Assembly (NCBI RefSeq): GCF_017798165.1
Contig: NZ_CP059068.1
Location: forward strand, 1,674,001-1,738,000
DNA length: 64,000 nt
Direction of reading: 5' to 3'
Source of the DNA: Rhodoferax sp. AJA081-3
GTDB lineage: Bacteria > Pseudomonadota > Gammaproteobacteria > Burkholderiales > Burkholderiaceae_C
The translations under genes were made by a program, and so were the position numbers. Each line of letters starts with the position of its first letter. Within the stretch, counting starts at the first letter, position 1. Positions 18,117 through 26,351 of this stretch are shown here, one piece after another. The notes below the pieces were generated by a model. It saw nothing but the letters and a program-made list of their open reading frames with translations, was not told the DNA's origin and ran no database searches.

Positions 18117-18892
18117 AACTCCACATCGTCCCGGCCAGCAGGGGCGCCCAATGGGTCAAGTTGGGCATGCGAACGTTCTTCAAACAACCTTTGGCGATGT
18201 CCGGGCTGTTCTTCATTTTCCTGGCGGTGATGTCGGTGCTCAGCGTGTTGCCCGTGGTCGGCAACGCGATTGCCTTTGTGCTGATGCCGGGGGTCACACT
18301 GGGGTTGATGGCCGCCACACTGGAGTCCAGCAATGGCAAATTCCCCATGCCCACCATTCTGGTAGCGGCCTTCAGGGCCGGGTCGCTGCAAAGGCGTCAC
18401 ATGTTGGTGTTGGGCGCGTTGTACACCCTGGGCATTGTTCTCATCCTGTGTGCAACACCACTGATCGACGGTGGAGGCTTCGCCAAACTCATGCTGTTGG
18501 GCGAAGCGCCAGCCGCCGATGCCCGGCAGGACATGGACTTTCAACTGGCGATGTTGTTCGCGTCGGGGCTCAACATGCCGCTGACCCTGCTGTTTTGCCA
18601 CGCCTCGGCATTGATTCATTGGCATGGCACAAGCCCGGTGAAGAGCCTCTTCTTCAGCCTGGCGGCCATTGCAGGAAATTTCAGGGCGTTTGTCGTATAC
18701 GGGTTGGTCTGGATGGGCGTTTTCTTCGGATTCGGCATCATCATGGCCATATTGGTTGCCGCAGTGGGCACCGTAGAAACCGTTGCCGCCATTGCCTACC
18801 CCGCTGCCATGCTGGTCGCGACCATGGTTTTTACGTCCATTTACTTCACGTTCCACGACAGCTTTGAGTTCACTCCAGGAGATGACACATGA
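18113..18892 (+). CDS. BPSS1780-family integral membrane protein
   Basis: A conserved multi-pass membrane protein of unknown function found mostly in beta-proteobacteria, often behind thrB. The protein has 259 residues with about six hydrophobic segments (for example LFFIFLAVMSVLSVLPVVG near the N-terminus and PAAMLVATMVFTSIYFTF near the C-terminus). The opening MKLHIVPASRGAQWVK is characteristic. The start overlaps the thrB stop and its own stop overlaps the start of the FecR-domain protein, both as ATGA. That makes a tightly coupled three-gene chain. No catalytic motif is visible. Confidence 0.8.
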   Translation: MKLHIVPASRGAQWVKLGMRTFFKQPLAMSGLFFIFLAVMSVLSVLPVVGNAIAFVLMPGVTLGLMAATLESSNGKFPMPTILVAAFRAGSLQRRHMLVLGALYTLGIVLILCATPLIDGGGFAKLMLLGEAPAADARQDMDFQLAMLFASGLNMPLTLLFCHASALIHWHGTSPVKSLFFSLAAIAGNFRAFVVYGLVWMGVFFGFGIIMAILVAAVGTVETVAAIAYPAAMLVATMVFTSIYFTFHDSFEFTPGDDT

Positions 18893-19608
18893 CCCAGCAC
18901 TATCTTGAGGGAAGAAGCGAAAGCGAGCTCCTGTGGTTCCAGCGGCGTAGTTTTTTGCAGGCCGCAGCGGCCTGGTCGGCCGTCGGGGGTCTGAGCGCAG
19001 CCCATGCACAGGCCCGGGGCAACGTGGTGGAGTTGCGGGGTGATGCAACGGTGAACGGCAAGGCCCTGGAGCCCAACCAGTCGGTGCAAACCGGCGACGA
19101 AATCGCCACCGGCCCACGCTCCACACTGATCTTTGTTGTCGGCAACTCCGCTTTCCATGTGCGCCAAAACTCCAATATGGTGGTGGAGCGCGGACCTACC
19201 ATCAACGCCGTCAGCCTGTTACGCCTGCTAACAGGCGCCGTGGTCAGCGTGTGGGGCAAGGGCAGCAGCCGCCAGATCGTGACACCTACGCTCACAGCCG
19301 GCATTCGGGGAACCGGGGTCTACACCGAAATATTCTCCCAGCAAGGCGGCCGTACGTACTTCTGCAACTGCTATGGCGTGGTGGACCTGGCCTCGGGCAA
19401 CGACCGCGAAGTCTCGGAATCCAACTACCACCAAGCCGTGTGGGGCGAACCCATGTTGGACGGCCGTGCCGCCCTGACCCCCGCCCGGGCCATCAACCAC
19501 ACGGATGAAGAACTGGAATATCTGGCACGCCTGATCGGTGAACGCACGGCTTGGCAAATCAGTGGCAAAAAAGGCAGCAAAGAGACGGAGCGTGAATACG
19601 GGGGTTGA
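18889..19608 (+). CDS. FecR-domain protein with twin-arginine signal
   Basis: A periplasmic protein with a FecR-like beta-strand domain. The protein has 239 residues. RRSFLQ at residues 19-24 followed by a hydrophobic stretch ending AHAQA marks a Tat signal. The FecR core runs from about residue 44 (VVELRGDATVNGK) through QTGDEIATGPRSTLIF and VVERGPTINAVSLLRLLTGAVVSVW. CNCYGVVDLASG lies near residue 165. It is not beside a sigma factor, so it is unlikely to be a classical FecR anti-sigma relay protein. It is coupled by ATGA overlap to the membrane protein upstream. Function unknown. Confidence 0.82.
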   Translation: MTQHYLEGRSESELLWFQRRSFLQAAAAWSAVGGLSAAHAQARGNVVELRGDATVNGKALEPNQSVQTGDEIATGPRSTLIFVVGNSAFHVRQNSNMVVERGPTINAVSLLRLLTGAVVSVWGKGSSRQIVTPTLTAGIRGTGVYTEIFSQQGGRTYFCNCYGVVDLASGNDREVSESNYHQAVWGEPMLDGRAALTPARAINHTDEELEYLARLIGERTAWQISGKKGSKETEREYGG

Positions 19609-19684
19609 AATACCCAGGTGTTGCCAAAGCCACAACAAATCCCCTAAACAACATGAAAAAAGCGGTAGAAGGTGTTGATTTGTC

Positions 19685-19714
19685 TTGTTTTTATGGTTCT
19701 GATCGCCTGATAAT
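19685..19714 (+). promoter_or_regulatory. Possible sigma-70 promoter for the lipoprotein pair
   Basis: TTGTTT (19685-19690) and GATAAT (19709-19714) are 18 bases apart, with an upstream TG giving TGATAAT. It lies in an AT-rich spacer 65 bases before the lipoprotein start. Confidence 0.4.
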
Positions 19715-19778
19715 GAAACACGTTGATGGCGCGGCAATGGCGTCTTTGTTTTAATAACCTTGGATAAAGGGGGCTACC

Positions 19779-20450
19779 TTGATTCCCAAAACTCTGATGC
19801 AGATGGCAATCGGTGCCGGCGCGGCGTTGCTGGTCGGCTGTGCTTCATCGCCGATTCCGGTTTCTGCAAATTTTCCTATTACGGTTGAGCCCAAAGTTCG
19901 TTCCGCTGGCCACTGGGCCCTGTTGTCCAACGATGTGGTGAAACAAACGCTGGAGTCGTTGGGCAAGCTGGGCGTTAGCGGCAATTTGTATGTCGCCCTC
20001 CCCGCCAACGCGACGTCGTTTGACCGGGCGTTTCAAAACTTCCTGATCACCGATCTAGTCAAGAGTGGCCGCGTGGTACAGCAGTACCCCGACAAAGCGC
20101 TGGAAGTGAGCTACCAGACCCAGGTGGTGCGCCACAACAGCCCACGTCCCCATTTTGTTCCCGGACGTTTCACCATGATCACCGCGGGCCTGTATGCAGC
20201 CTACGGCCTGGGCCTGGCACCGGTTGGTGACAAGATGGCCGGTGGCCTGGCGTATGCCGCGGGTGCGGACTACATCGCCAGCGAATACTCGGGTGGCCCA
20301 ACCCACACCGAATTGATTTTGACCACCACCATCGCCCAAGGCGGTCGCTACCTGGTGCGCAAGACCGACATCTACTATGTAGAAGAAGCTGACACCACCT
20401 TGCTGCAATACAGAGCTCCCGCTCCCGTCATGAAGGTAGTAGGCCCATGA
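19779..20450 (+). CDS. Putative lipoprotein, function unknown
   Basis: The protein has 223 residues with a lipoprotein signal ending in the lipobox LVGC near residue 21, so it is probably anchored in the outer membrane. The TTG start at 19779 is supported by GGGGG about six bases upstream. An ATG at 19797 would also leave a usable signal but has no binding site. The mature part holds LITDLVKSGRVVQQYPDKALEVSY and a glycine-rich stretch near residue 155. It is reminiscent of lipoproteins that accompany FlgO-like proteins, but I do not recognise a family with confidence. Its stop overlaps the start of the next lipoprotein by ATGA. Confidence 0.7.
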   Translation: MIPKTLMQMAIGAGAALLVGCASSPIPVSANFPITVEPKVRSAGHWALLSNDVVKQTLESLGKLGVSGNLYVALPANATSFDRAFQNFLITDLVKSGRVVQQYPDKALEVSYQTQVVRHNSPRPHFVPGRFTMITAGLYAAYGLGLAPVGDKMAGGLAYAAGADYIASEYSGGPTHTELILTTTIAQGGRYLVRKTDIYYVEEADTTLLQYRAPAPVMKVVGP

Positions 20451-21004
20451 ACTTCAAATTGATACTCACCGCCGCCACCGCCGTGGCTTTGTTGGGTGCC
20501 TGCGGCACGCCAAGCAATGTCCGCACGGATCCCACGTACGACGAAGCGGCTGCCAGCAAATTCGTGTCGCTGAACAAAGAAGCCGTCAGCAAGCTGGTTG
20601 CAGACTTTCCCGGTGGCGATTCACCCGTTTTGGTAGCCACCGTTGTGAATGTCAACGACATGCGCCGCACGGCTCCTTTGGGCCGCACGCTGTCTGAGCA
20701 ATACGCTTCGCAATTGGCGACTTCTGGCTTTAATGTCAAGGAAATGAAGCTGCGTGGCGACGTGTTCATCCGTGAAGAAACCGGTGAACTGCTGTTGTCC
20801 CGTGAAATCAAGGACATTGCGCGCAGCCACAACGCCAGCATGGTGCTGGTCGGTACGTATTCGGCCGCTGCCAACTTCACCTATGTCAGCCTGAAGTTTG
20901 TACGCACCGAAGACAGCCGCATTGTGCGCGCCTATGACTACGCCCTGCCCAACGACAAGGACGTCACCAAACTGCTGCAGGTTGCTAACGCCAACGCGCG
21001 TTAA
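20447..21004 (+). CDS. FlgO-like outer membrane lipoprotein
   Basis: The protein has 185 residues with lipobox LGAC near residue 19. The domain resembles FlgO, a Vibrio outer-membrane protein linked to flagellar function, with KLVADFPGGDSPVLVATVVNVNDM and LGRTLSEQYASQLATSGFNVKEMKLR as the core. The ATG at 20447 overlaps the upstream lipoprotein stop, so the two are co-translated and probably act together in the envelope. No flagellar genes are nearby, so a motility role is not supported here. A strong terminator follows. Confidence 0.78.
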   Translation: MNFKLILTAATAVALLGACGTPSNVRTDPTYDEAAASKFVSLNKEAVSKLVADFPGGDSPVLVATVVNVNDMRRTAPLGRTLSEQYASQLATSGFNVKEMKLRGDVFIREETGELLLSREIKDIARSHNASMVLVGTYSAAANFTYVSLKFVRTEDSRIVRAYDYALPNDKDVTKLLQVANANAR

Positions 21005-21021
21005 TAAGCACTTTAGACCCC

Positions 21022-21051
21022 AAAAAAAGCCCGGCTCGCCGGGCTTTTTTT
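21022..21051. terminator. Bidirectional terminator between the FlgO-like gene and uvrD
   Basis: AGCCCGG-CTCG-CCGGGCT is flanked by seven A on the left and seven T on the right. It therefore serves both convergent transcripts. Confidence 0.9.
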
Positions 21052-21063
21052 ATTCTGCTCTGC

Positions 21064-23448
21064 TCAGGGCACTGGCGTCAGCTTGGCCACGCTGAGCGCC
21101 AGCCATTTGGTGCCGTGGCGGGGGAAGTTGATCTGGGCCCGCGCATCATCGCCAGCACCTTCCAGCGTCAAGACCGTGCCCTCGCCAAACTTGGCGTGGA
21201 ACACCAGCATACCCAAACGCAGGCCATGTTTGCTGGGATCTTCCTTACGCACAACGGTTTGGTTAAAAATACCTCCAGCCCCAGTGGAACCTGAATAGGA
21301 TGCTCCTGATTGCATAGCAAAATCTGCATTCCAGCTACGGCCAAAATTCTGGTTCTTGGGGGTCAGCCATTTCAGCGCGGCCTCGGGCAACTCCTCAAAG
21401 AAGCGACTTTTCATGTTGAAACGGGTCTGGCCATGCAGCATGCGCGACTGCGAATGGCTCAGGTACAACCGCTTGCGCGCGCGGGTGATCGCCACATACA
21501 TCAGGCGCCGCTCTTCCTCCAGGCCGTCACGGTCGTTCATGGAATTCTCATGCGGGAACAGACCTTCCTCCATGCCGGTGATGAAGACCGCGTCAAACTC
21601 CAGACCCTTGCTGGAGTGCACGGTCATCAGCTGGATGGCGTCCTGCCCAGCCTCGGCCATGTTGTCACCCGCCTCCAGGGCGGCGTGGGTCAAAAAGGCC
21701 ACCAGCGGCGACAGGGTCTCACCCGTGTCGCCCAGCACATCCGGTGGCAAATCGGGAGCGTTGGGGTCCAGCCCCTGGCTGGCCGGGCTTTGGCCCGCAG
21801 CGGACACGATCATGGCGGCGGCATCGCGGCCAAAACCTTCCTGCATCACAAAACTCTCGGCGGCGTTGACGAGTTCGTCCAGATTCTCCAGGCGGTCGGC
21901 ACCTTCGCGGTCGGCCTTGTAGTGCTCGACCAGGCCGCTGTGGTCCAGCATGTGCGCAATGATGTCGCGCAGGTTCATGCCCGCCGTCTGCTCGCGCAGC
22001 ACATCGATCTTGGCAACAAAGCCTGCAATCACCGCGCCCGCGCGACCAGGCAGTACGCTTACGGCGTCGTGCAACGAGCAGCCCTGTACACGCGCCAGGT
22101 CCTGCAATTGCTCCAGGCTGCGCGCACCAATGCCGCGCGCCGGAAAGTTGACGACCCGCATGAAGCTGGTGTCGTCGTTCGGGTTCTCCAGCAGGCGCAA
22201 GTAGGCCAGCGCATGTTTGATCTCGGCCCGCTCAAAAAAGCGCAGACCGCCATAGACGCGGTAGGGCATGGCGGCATTAAACAGCGCGGTTTCTATCACC
22301 CGGCTTTGTGCATTGCTGCGGTAGAGCACGGCGATCTCTTTGCGCGCAAAACCCGCCTCGGTGCCGTTGTCGCGCACCAGTTGTTTCATCTCCTCGACCA
22401 TCCACTGCGCTTCGGCAAAGTCGGTGGGGGCCTCATAGACCCGCACCGGTTCGCCCGCGCCCTGGTCGGTGCGCAGGTTCTTGCCCAGGCGTTTGCTGTT
22501 GTGGCTGATCAGCGCATTGGCCGAGTCCAGGATGTTGCTGTAGCTGCGGTAGTTCTGCTCCAGCTTGATCTGGTGCTGCACGTTGAACTCGGTCACAAAG
22601 TCGGCCATATTGCCCACCCGTGCACCGCGGAAGGCGTAAATGCTCTGGTCGTCGTCACCCACCGCAATCACCGCACCGCCCGGCGTGTCCGGGCTGGCGT
22701 TGGCACCCTGACCAGCCAACATCTTGATCCAGGCGTACTGCAGCTTGTTGGTGTCCTGGAACTCGTCGATCAGGATGTGGCGAAAGCGCCGCTGGTAGTG
22801 CTCACGAATGGGATCGTTATCGCGCAGTAACTCGTAGGAGCGCAGCATCAGTTCGCCAAAGTCCACCACGCCTTCGCGCTGGCACTGTTCTTCGTACAAC
22901 TGGTAGATATCGACCTTGCGCCGGGTCTCGTCGTCGCGCACTTCCACCATATTGGGGCGCAGGCCGTCTTCCTTGCAGCCACTGATAAACCACTGCAGTT
23001 GTTTGGCCGGAAAACGCTCGTCGTCCACATTGTTCTGCTTGCACAGGCGCTTGATGGCGCTCAGCTGGTCTTGGGTGTCCAGGATCTGGAAGGCCTGGGG
23101 CAGGTTGGCCATCTTGTAGTGTGCACGCAGGAAACGGTTGCACAGGCCGTGGAAGGTGCCTATCCACATACCGCGCACGTTCACGGGCAGCATGGCAGAG
23201 AGGCGCGTCATCATTTCCTTGGCCGCCTTGTTGGTAAAGGTGACAGCCAAAATTCCGCCCGGCGCCACGTAACCACCTTGTAACAACCAGGCGATGCGGG
23301 TTGTCAACACACGGGTCTTGCCCGAGCCTGCGCCGGCCAATATCAGCGCGTGTTCTGCGGGCAATGTGACGGCAGCACATTGCTCGGGATTGAGGGTGGC
23401 CAGCAAGGGGGAAATGTGGTCGGCAGCGGTAGGGGGGATCGAAAACAT
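21064..23448 (-). CDS. uvrD: DNA helicase II (UvrD)
   Basis: A 3'-5' superfamily 1 helicase for nucleotide excision and mismatch repair. The protein has 794 residues. Walker A AGAGSGKT (38-45), FTNKAAKEM, DEFQDTN (motif II), GDDDQSIYAFRGA (motif III), and late motifs TVHSSKGLEFDAVFITGMEEG and YVAITRARKRL are all present. The C-terminus GLRLGMLVFHAKFGEGTVL is the Tudor-like RNA-polymerase-binding tail typical of UvrD. In the linker before it, FAMQSGASYSGSTGAGG is encoded by a degenerate repeat A copy (21276-21319). Start ATG at 23448 (MFSIPPTAADHIS). Confidence 0.96.
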   Translation of the reverse strand: MFSIPPTAADHISPLLATLNPEQCAAVTLPAEHALILAGAGSGKTRVLTTRIAWLLQGGYVAPGGILAVTFTNKAAKEMMTRLSAMLPVNVRGMWIGTFHGLCNRFLRAHYKMANLPQAFQILDTQDQLSAIKRLCKQNNVDDERFPAKQLQWFISGCKEDGLRPNMVEVRDDETRRKVDIYQLYEEQCQREGVVDFGELMLRSYELLRDNDPIREHYQRRFRHILIDEFQDTNKLQYAWIKMLAGQGANASPDTPGGAVIAVGDDDQSIYAFRGARVGNMADFVTEFNVQHQIKLEQNYRSYSNILDSANALISHNSKRLGKNLRTDQGAGEPVRVYEAPTDFAEAQWMVEEMKQLVRDNGTEAGFARKEIAVLYRSNAQSRVIETALFNAAMPYRVYGGLRFFERAEIKHALAYLRLLENPNDDTSFMRVVNFPARGIGARSLEQLQDLARVQGCSLHDAVSVLPGRAGAVIAGFVAKIDVLREQTAGMNLRDIIAHMLDHSGLVEHYKADREGADRLENLDELVNAAESFVMQEGFGRDAAAMIVSAAGQSPASQGLDPNAPDLPPDVLGDTGETLSPLVAFLTHAALEAGDNMAEAGQDAIQLMTVHSSKGLEFDAVFITGMEEGLFPHENSMNDRDGLEEERRLMYVAITRARKRLYLSHSQSRMLHGQTRFNMKSRFFEELPEAALKWLTPKNQNFGRSWNADFAMQSGASYSGSTGAGGIFNQTVVRKEDPSKHGLRLGMLVFHAKFGEGTVLTLEGAGDDARAQINFPRHGTKWLALSVAKLTPVP
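21276..21319 (-). repeat. Repeat A copy 5 (degenerate, inside uvrD)
   Basis: TGCTA-N9-GAGC-N18-TGGGGCT on the minus strand, sense to uvrD. Two anchor bases differ from the core but the spacing is exact. It shares AATCAGGAGC with the copy at 42722. It is read in the same frame as the sense copies in polA and trpF. Confidence 0.65.
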
Positions 23449-23575
23449 GACTGATTGTAGAAAGCCCGCGGTAACTGGTCTGCTTGCTCTCTAGGTGTCT
23501 TCCCGAATGCACGCCAAAAGGCACTGCCAACCAGTATCATGGCCCGGGCTATACCACGTTAAGGCGCTACGCTGC

Positions 23576-24172
23576 ATGATCTTTACAAACAAGCTTCTCA
23601 AATTACTTCTGCTTGCAACCACGGCACTGCTATGGGGCTCACCGGTGCTGTCGGCCACGCTGGATGTGGGTGGTGTGAAGGTCGAAGAGTCGCTCACCAT
23701 CTACAACAATACGCTGCTGCTCAACGGTGCGGGTCTGGTGTCGAATGGAAAGGCGCCCAGTTATGTCGCGCAAATTTACGCCAAACAAAAGTTCAAAACG
23801 CTGGACGAACTGTTTGCCGTGCCCGGCCCCAAAAGGCTGGTGCTGACCGCGGTCAAGGAAGTGGACACCGGCCCCATCGTCAAGATGTTCAACCGCAGTG
23901 TGGACGAAACGGCTGGCAAAAGTGACCGGGCCAAACTGATTCCCGGCCTGATGAGTATTGGTGAAATCTTCAAGGCCAACCGGGTGCTCAAGCCCGGTGA
24001 AGTAATGACCCTGGACTGGGTGCCGATCTCAGGCCTGGTCATCTACCTGGGCGGCAAGCTGCAGGGCCAGCCCTACCGCGATGCGGAACTGTTCCGAGCC
24101 GCCATGTGGGTTTGGATGGGCGATTTTCCGGTGGACGCCAAGGTAAAGGACGCGCTGCTGGGCCGTATGTAG
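23576..24172 (+). CDS. Chalcone-isomerase-like periplasmic protein
   Basis: Belongs to the bacterial chalcone-isomerase-like family, small secreted proteins that bind fatty-acid-like ligands and whose role is unclear. The protein has 198 residues from the ATG at 23576, which gives a signal peptide (MIFTNKLLKLLLLATTALL, cleavage after LSA). The longer frame to 23495 would hide this signal. The core LLNGAGLVSNGKAPSYVAQIYAK and GEVMTLDWVPISGLVIYLGG fit the family. Divergent from uvrD. AAGG lies about eleven bases before the ATG. Confidence 0.85.
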   Translation: MIFTNKLLKLLLLATTALLWGSPVLSATLDVGGVKVEESLTIYNNTLLLNGAGLVSNGKAPSYVAQIYAKQKFKTLDELFAVPGPKRLVLTAVKEVDTGPIVKMFNRSVDETAGKSDRAKLIPGLMSIGEIFKANRVLKPGEVMTLDWVPISGLVIYLGGKLQGQPYRDAELFRAAMWVWMGDFPVDAKVKDALLGRM

Positions 24173-24213
24173 GGAATTTCCACACGAAACATTACGGTTG
24201 TATACAATCGGTC

Positions 24214-24258
24214 ACCGGGCCCAAGCAATTGGGACCCGGTTTTTTTATGCCGGGTCCC
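24214..24258 (+). promoter_or_regulatory. Terminator overlapping a competing hairpin before guaC
   Basis: Hairpin 1 pairs ACCGGGCCCAA with TTGGGACCCGGT around GCAA (24214-24240, one bulged A) and runs into seven T, a strong terminator for the chalcone-isomerase-like gene. Its right arm GGGACCCGG (24231-24239) is also perfectly complementary to CCGGGTCCC (24250-24258), so a second hairpin with the T run in its loop can form instead. The two are mutually exclusive, like an attenuator, 46 bases before the guaC start. Attenuation is inference. Confidence 0.6.
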
Positions 24259-24303
24259 GTCCAAGCGCCTATTGTTGACATCACAAACTAAGGAGCTTGG
24301 GCC

Positions 24304-25281
24304 ATGGAAATTTTTGACTACGACAACATTCTGCTGTTACCCCGCAAGTGCCGGGTGGAGAGCCGCTCGGAATGTGATGCCGGTGTAGAGCTGGGGGGAC
24401 GCAAGTTCCGTATCCCCGTAGTACCGGCCAATATGAAAACCGTGGTCAACGAGGACATCTGCGTCTGGCTGGCCCAAAACGGGTATTTCTACGTGATGCA
24501 CCGGTTTGACTTTGACAACCTGCAATTTGTCAAAGACATGAAGGCCAAGGGCCTGTTTGCCTCGATCTCGCTGGGTGTCAAACCTCCCGATTACGCGACG
24601 GTAGACGCCTTGTTGGCGCAAGGCCTGGCACCCGAATACATCACCATCGACATTGCCCACGGCCATGCTGACAGTGTGAAGAACATGATTGCCTACATCA
24701 AGGACAAGCTGCCGACCAGCTTCATCATCGCTGGAAATGTGGCAACACCAGAAGCAGTCATCGACCTGGAAAACTGGGGTGCGGACGCCACCAAGGTGGG
24801 TATCGGCCCCGGCAAAGTCTGCATCACCAAACTCAAGACCGGTTTTGGCACCGGCGGTTGGCAATTGAGTGCCTTGAAGTGGTGTGCACGTGTGGCGACC
24901 AAGCCCATCATTGCCGATGGCGGCATCCGCGAACACGGTGACATCGCCAAGAGCATACGCTTCGGCGCCACCTTGGTCATGATCGGCTCCATGCTGGCTG
25001 GCCACGAAGAAAGCCCCGGCCAAACCGTGGAAGTGGATGGCAAGCTGTACAAGGAATACTACGGCTCGGCCAGCGACTTCAACAAGGGCGAGTACAAACA
25101 CGTGGAAGGCAAGCGCATCCTGGAGCCCATCAAGGGCAAGTTGGCGGAGACCATGGTCGAGATGGAGCAGGATATCCAAAGCTCGATCAGCTACTCGGGT
25201 GGCAAAAAGCTGATGGACATCCGCAAGGTGAACTATGTCACGCTGGGCGGTGACAACGCGGGTGAACACCTGCTGATGTAG
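24304..25281 (+). CDS. guaC: GMP reductase
   Basis: Converts GMP to IMP with NADPH, returning guanine nucleotides to the purine pool. The protein has 325 residues of the IMP dehydrogenase/GMP reductase barrel without CBS domains, so it is not IMP dehydrogenase. The catalytic cysteine is C173 in [29 protein letters not shown] and [12 protein letters not shown] are the phosphate and nucleotide sites. The length fits the short bacterial GuaC type. AAGGAG lies about nine bases before the ATG at 24304. The leader holds a terminator with a competing hairpin, which may regulate this gene. Confidence 0.93.
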   Translation: MEIFDYDNILLLPRKCRVESRSECDAGVELGGRKFRIPVVPANMKTVVNEDICVWLAQNGYFYVMHRFDFDNLQFVKDMKAKGLFASISLGVKPPDYATVDALLAQGLAPEYITIDIAHGHADSVKNMIAYIKDKLPTSFIIAGNVATPEAVIDLENWGADATKVGIGPGKVCITKLKTGFGTGGWQLSALKWCARVATKPIIADGGIREHGDIAKSIRFGATLVMIGSMLAGHEESPGQTVEVDGKLYKEYYGSASDFNKGEYKHVEGKRILEPIKGKLAETMVEMEQDIQSSISYSGGKKLMDIRKVNYVTLGGDNAGEHLLM

Positions 25282-25397
25282 GCCCGCGCAACCAAAGCGT
25301 CACCGAGCCCGTCAGTTGCCTGACAGCAATCCCCGCCCAACTGCCACCCCCTAGCAGCGATGGCGGGGTATTCTGGTGCCATGCGGAGGACAACAGC

Positions 25398-26267
25398 ATG
25401 AAAATTGCAGTACTGGGTATTGGCCTGATGGGATTTCCAATGGGCCGGCGTCTGTGCGAGGCCGGACACACCGTCCACGTGTGGAACCGCACGCTGAGCA
25501 AGGCGCAGCGCCTGGCCAGCGCCGGGGCTATCGTCCACGCCCTGCCGACAGACGCCGTGCGTGATGCGGACATCGTCATCACCCTGCTGGACAACGGCGC
25601 CATCGTCGGACAGGTACTGTTTGACATGGGTGTAGCAGACGCCATGCCGAGCAGCTGTTTGGTGGTTGATATGTCTTCCATCAAGCCGGCAGAGGCCAGG
25701 GACCACGCGGCACGGCTCAACGAGCGGCATATTGCCTATCTGGACGCCCCGGTATCCGGTGGCACCATTGGCGCGGACAACGGAACACTGGCCATCATGG
25801 TCGGCGGCAAAGCCAGCAGCTTTGAGCGCGCCCTGCCCGTGCTGAACGTCTTTGGCCGCGCAACCCATGTAGGCCCTACTGGTGCCGGCCAACTGACCAA
25901 ACTGGCCAACCAGATGATTGTGGGCGCCACGATTGGCATCGTCGCAGAAGCGCTGCTGCTGTGTGAACGCGGCGGCGCACACATGGGCAAGGTCAAGGAA
26001 GCCATCACTGGTGGTTTTGCCGACAGCCGCATCCTGCAAGTACACGGCCAACGCATGGTGGAGCGCGACTTTACGCCGCGCGGGCGCATGGCGGTGCAGC
26101 TCAAGGATTTGCGCAACGCCATGGCTACCGCAGGCGAGATTGGTTTTGATGCCCCTATTACCGCGCTGTTCGAGCAGTTGTATGCCCAGGGCATCGAGCA
26201 CGGGCTGGCCGACCTGGACCACTCGGGCTTGTTTGTGGAATTGGCCAGTCGCAACGGCATGGACTGA
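25398..26267 (+). CDS. NAD(P)-dependent beta-hydroxyacid dehydrogenase
   Basis: A member of the 3-hydroxyisobutyrate / tartronate-semialdehyde reductase family, which interconverts beta-hydroxy acids and semialdehydes. The protein has 289 residues. The nucleotide-binding GIGLMG lies at 7-12, the substrate loop DAPVSGG at 116-122 and the catalytic lysine at 168 in GQLTKLANQ. The C-terminal all-helical domain is complete. Gene order gives no clue to the substrate (no glyoxylate carboligase or valine-degradation genes nearby). A terminator follows 15 bases after the stop. Confidence 0.88.
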   Translation: MKIAVLGIGLMGFPMGRRLCEAGHTVHVWNRTLSKAQRLASAGAIVHALPTDAVRDADIVITLLDNGAIVGQVLFDMGVADAMPSSCLVVDMSSIKPAEARDHAARLNERHIAYLDAPVSGGTIGADNGTLAIMVGGKASSFERALPVLNVFGRATHVGPTGAGQLTKLANQMIVGATIGIVAEALLLCERGGAHMGKVKEAITGGFADSRILQVHGQRMVERDFTPRGRMAVQLKDLRNAMATAGEIGFDAPITALFEQLYAQGIEHGLADLDHSGLFVELASRNGMD

Positions 26268-26281
26268 AAACGTTCGCGCAT

Positions 26282-26312
26282 AAAAAAAGGACCTTTGGAG
26301 GTCCTCTTTTTA
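26282..26312. terminator. Bidirectional terminator between the dehydrogenase and DEAD-box genes
   Basis: AGGACCT-TTGG-AGGTCCT with a run of A on the left and CTTTTT on the right, between two converging genes. Confidence 0.88.
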
Positions 26313-26351
26313 TGGTTTGCTGACGGTCAACCCGTCAGCGGTGATCCATCA

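Noticed and set aside
19653..19754. 33-codon ORF (MKKAVEGVDLSCFYGS) before the lipoprotein
   Set aside because: No ribosome binding site, no recognised family, and it overlaps the likely promoter.
24277..24282. TTGACA as a -35 box for guaC
   Set aside because: It lies only 21 bases before the ATG, leaving no room for a -10 box and leader.
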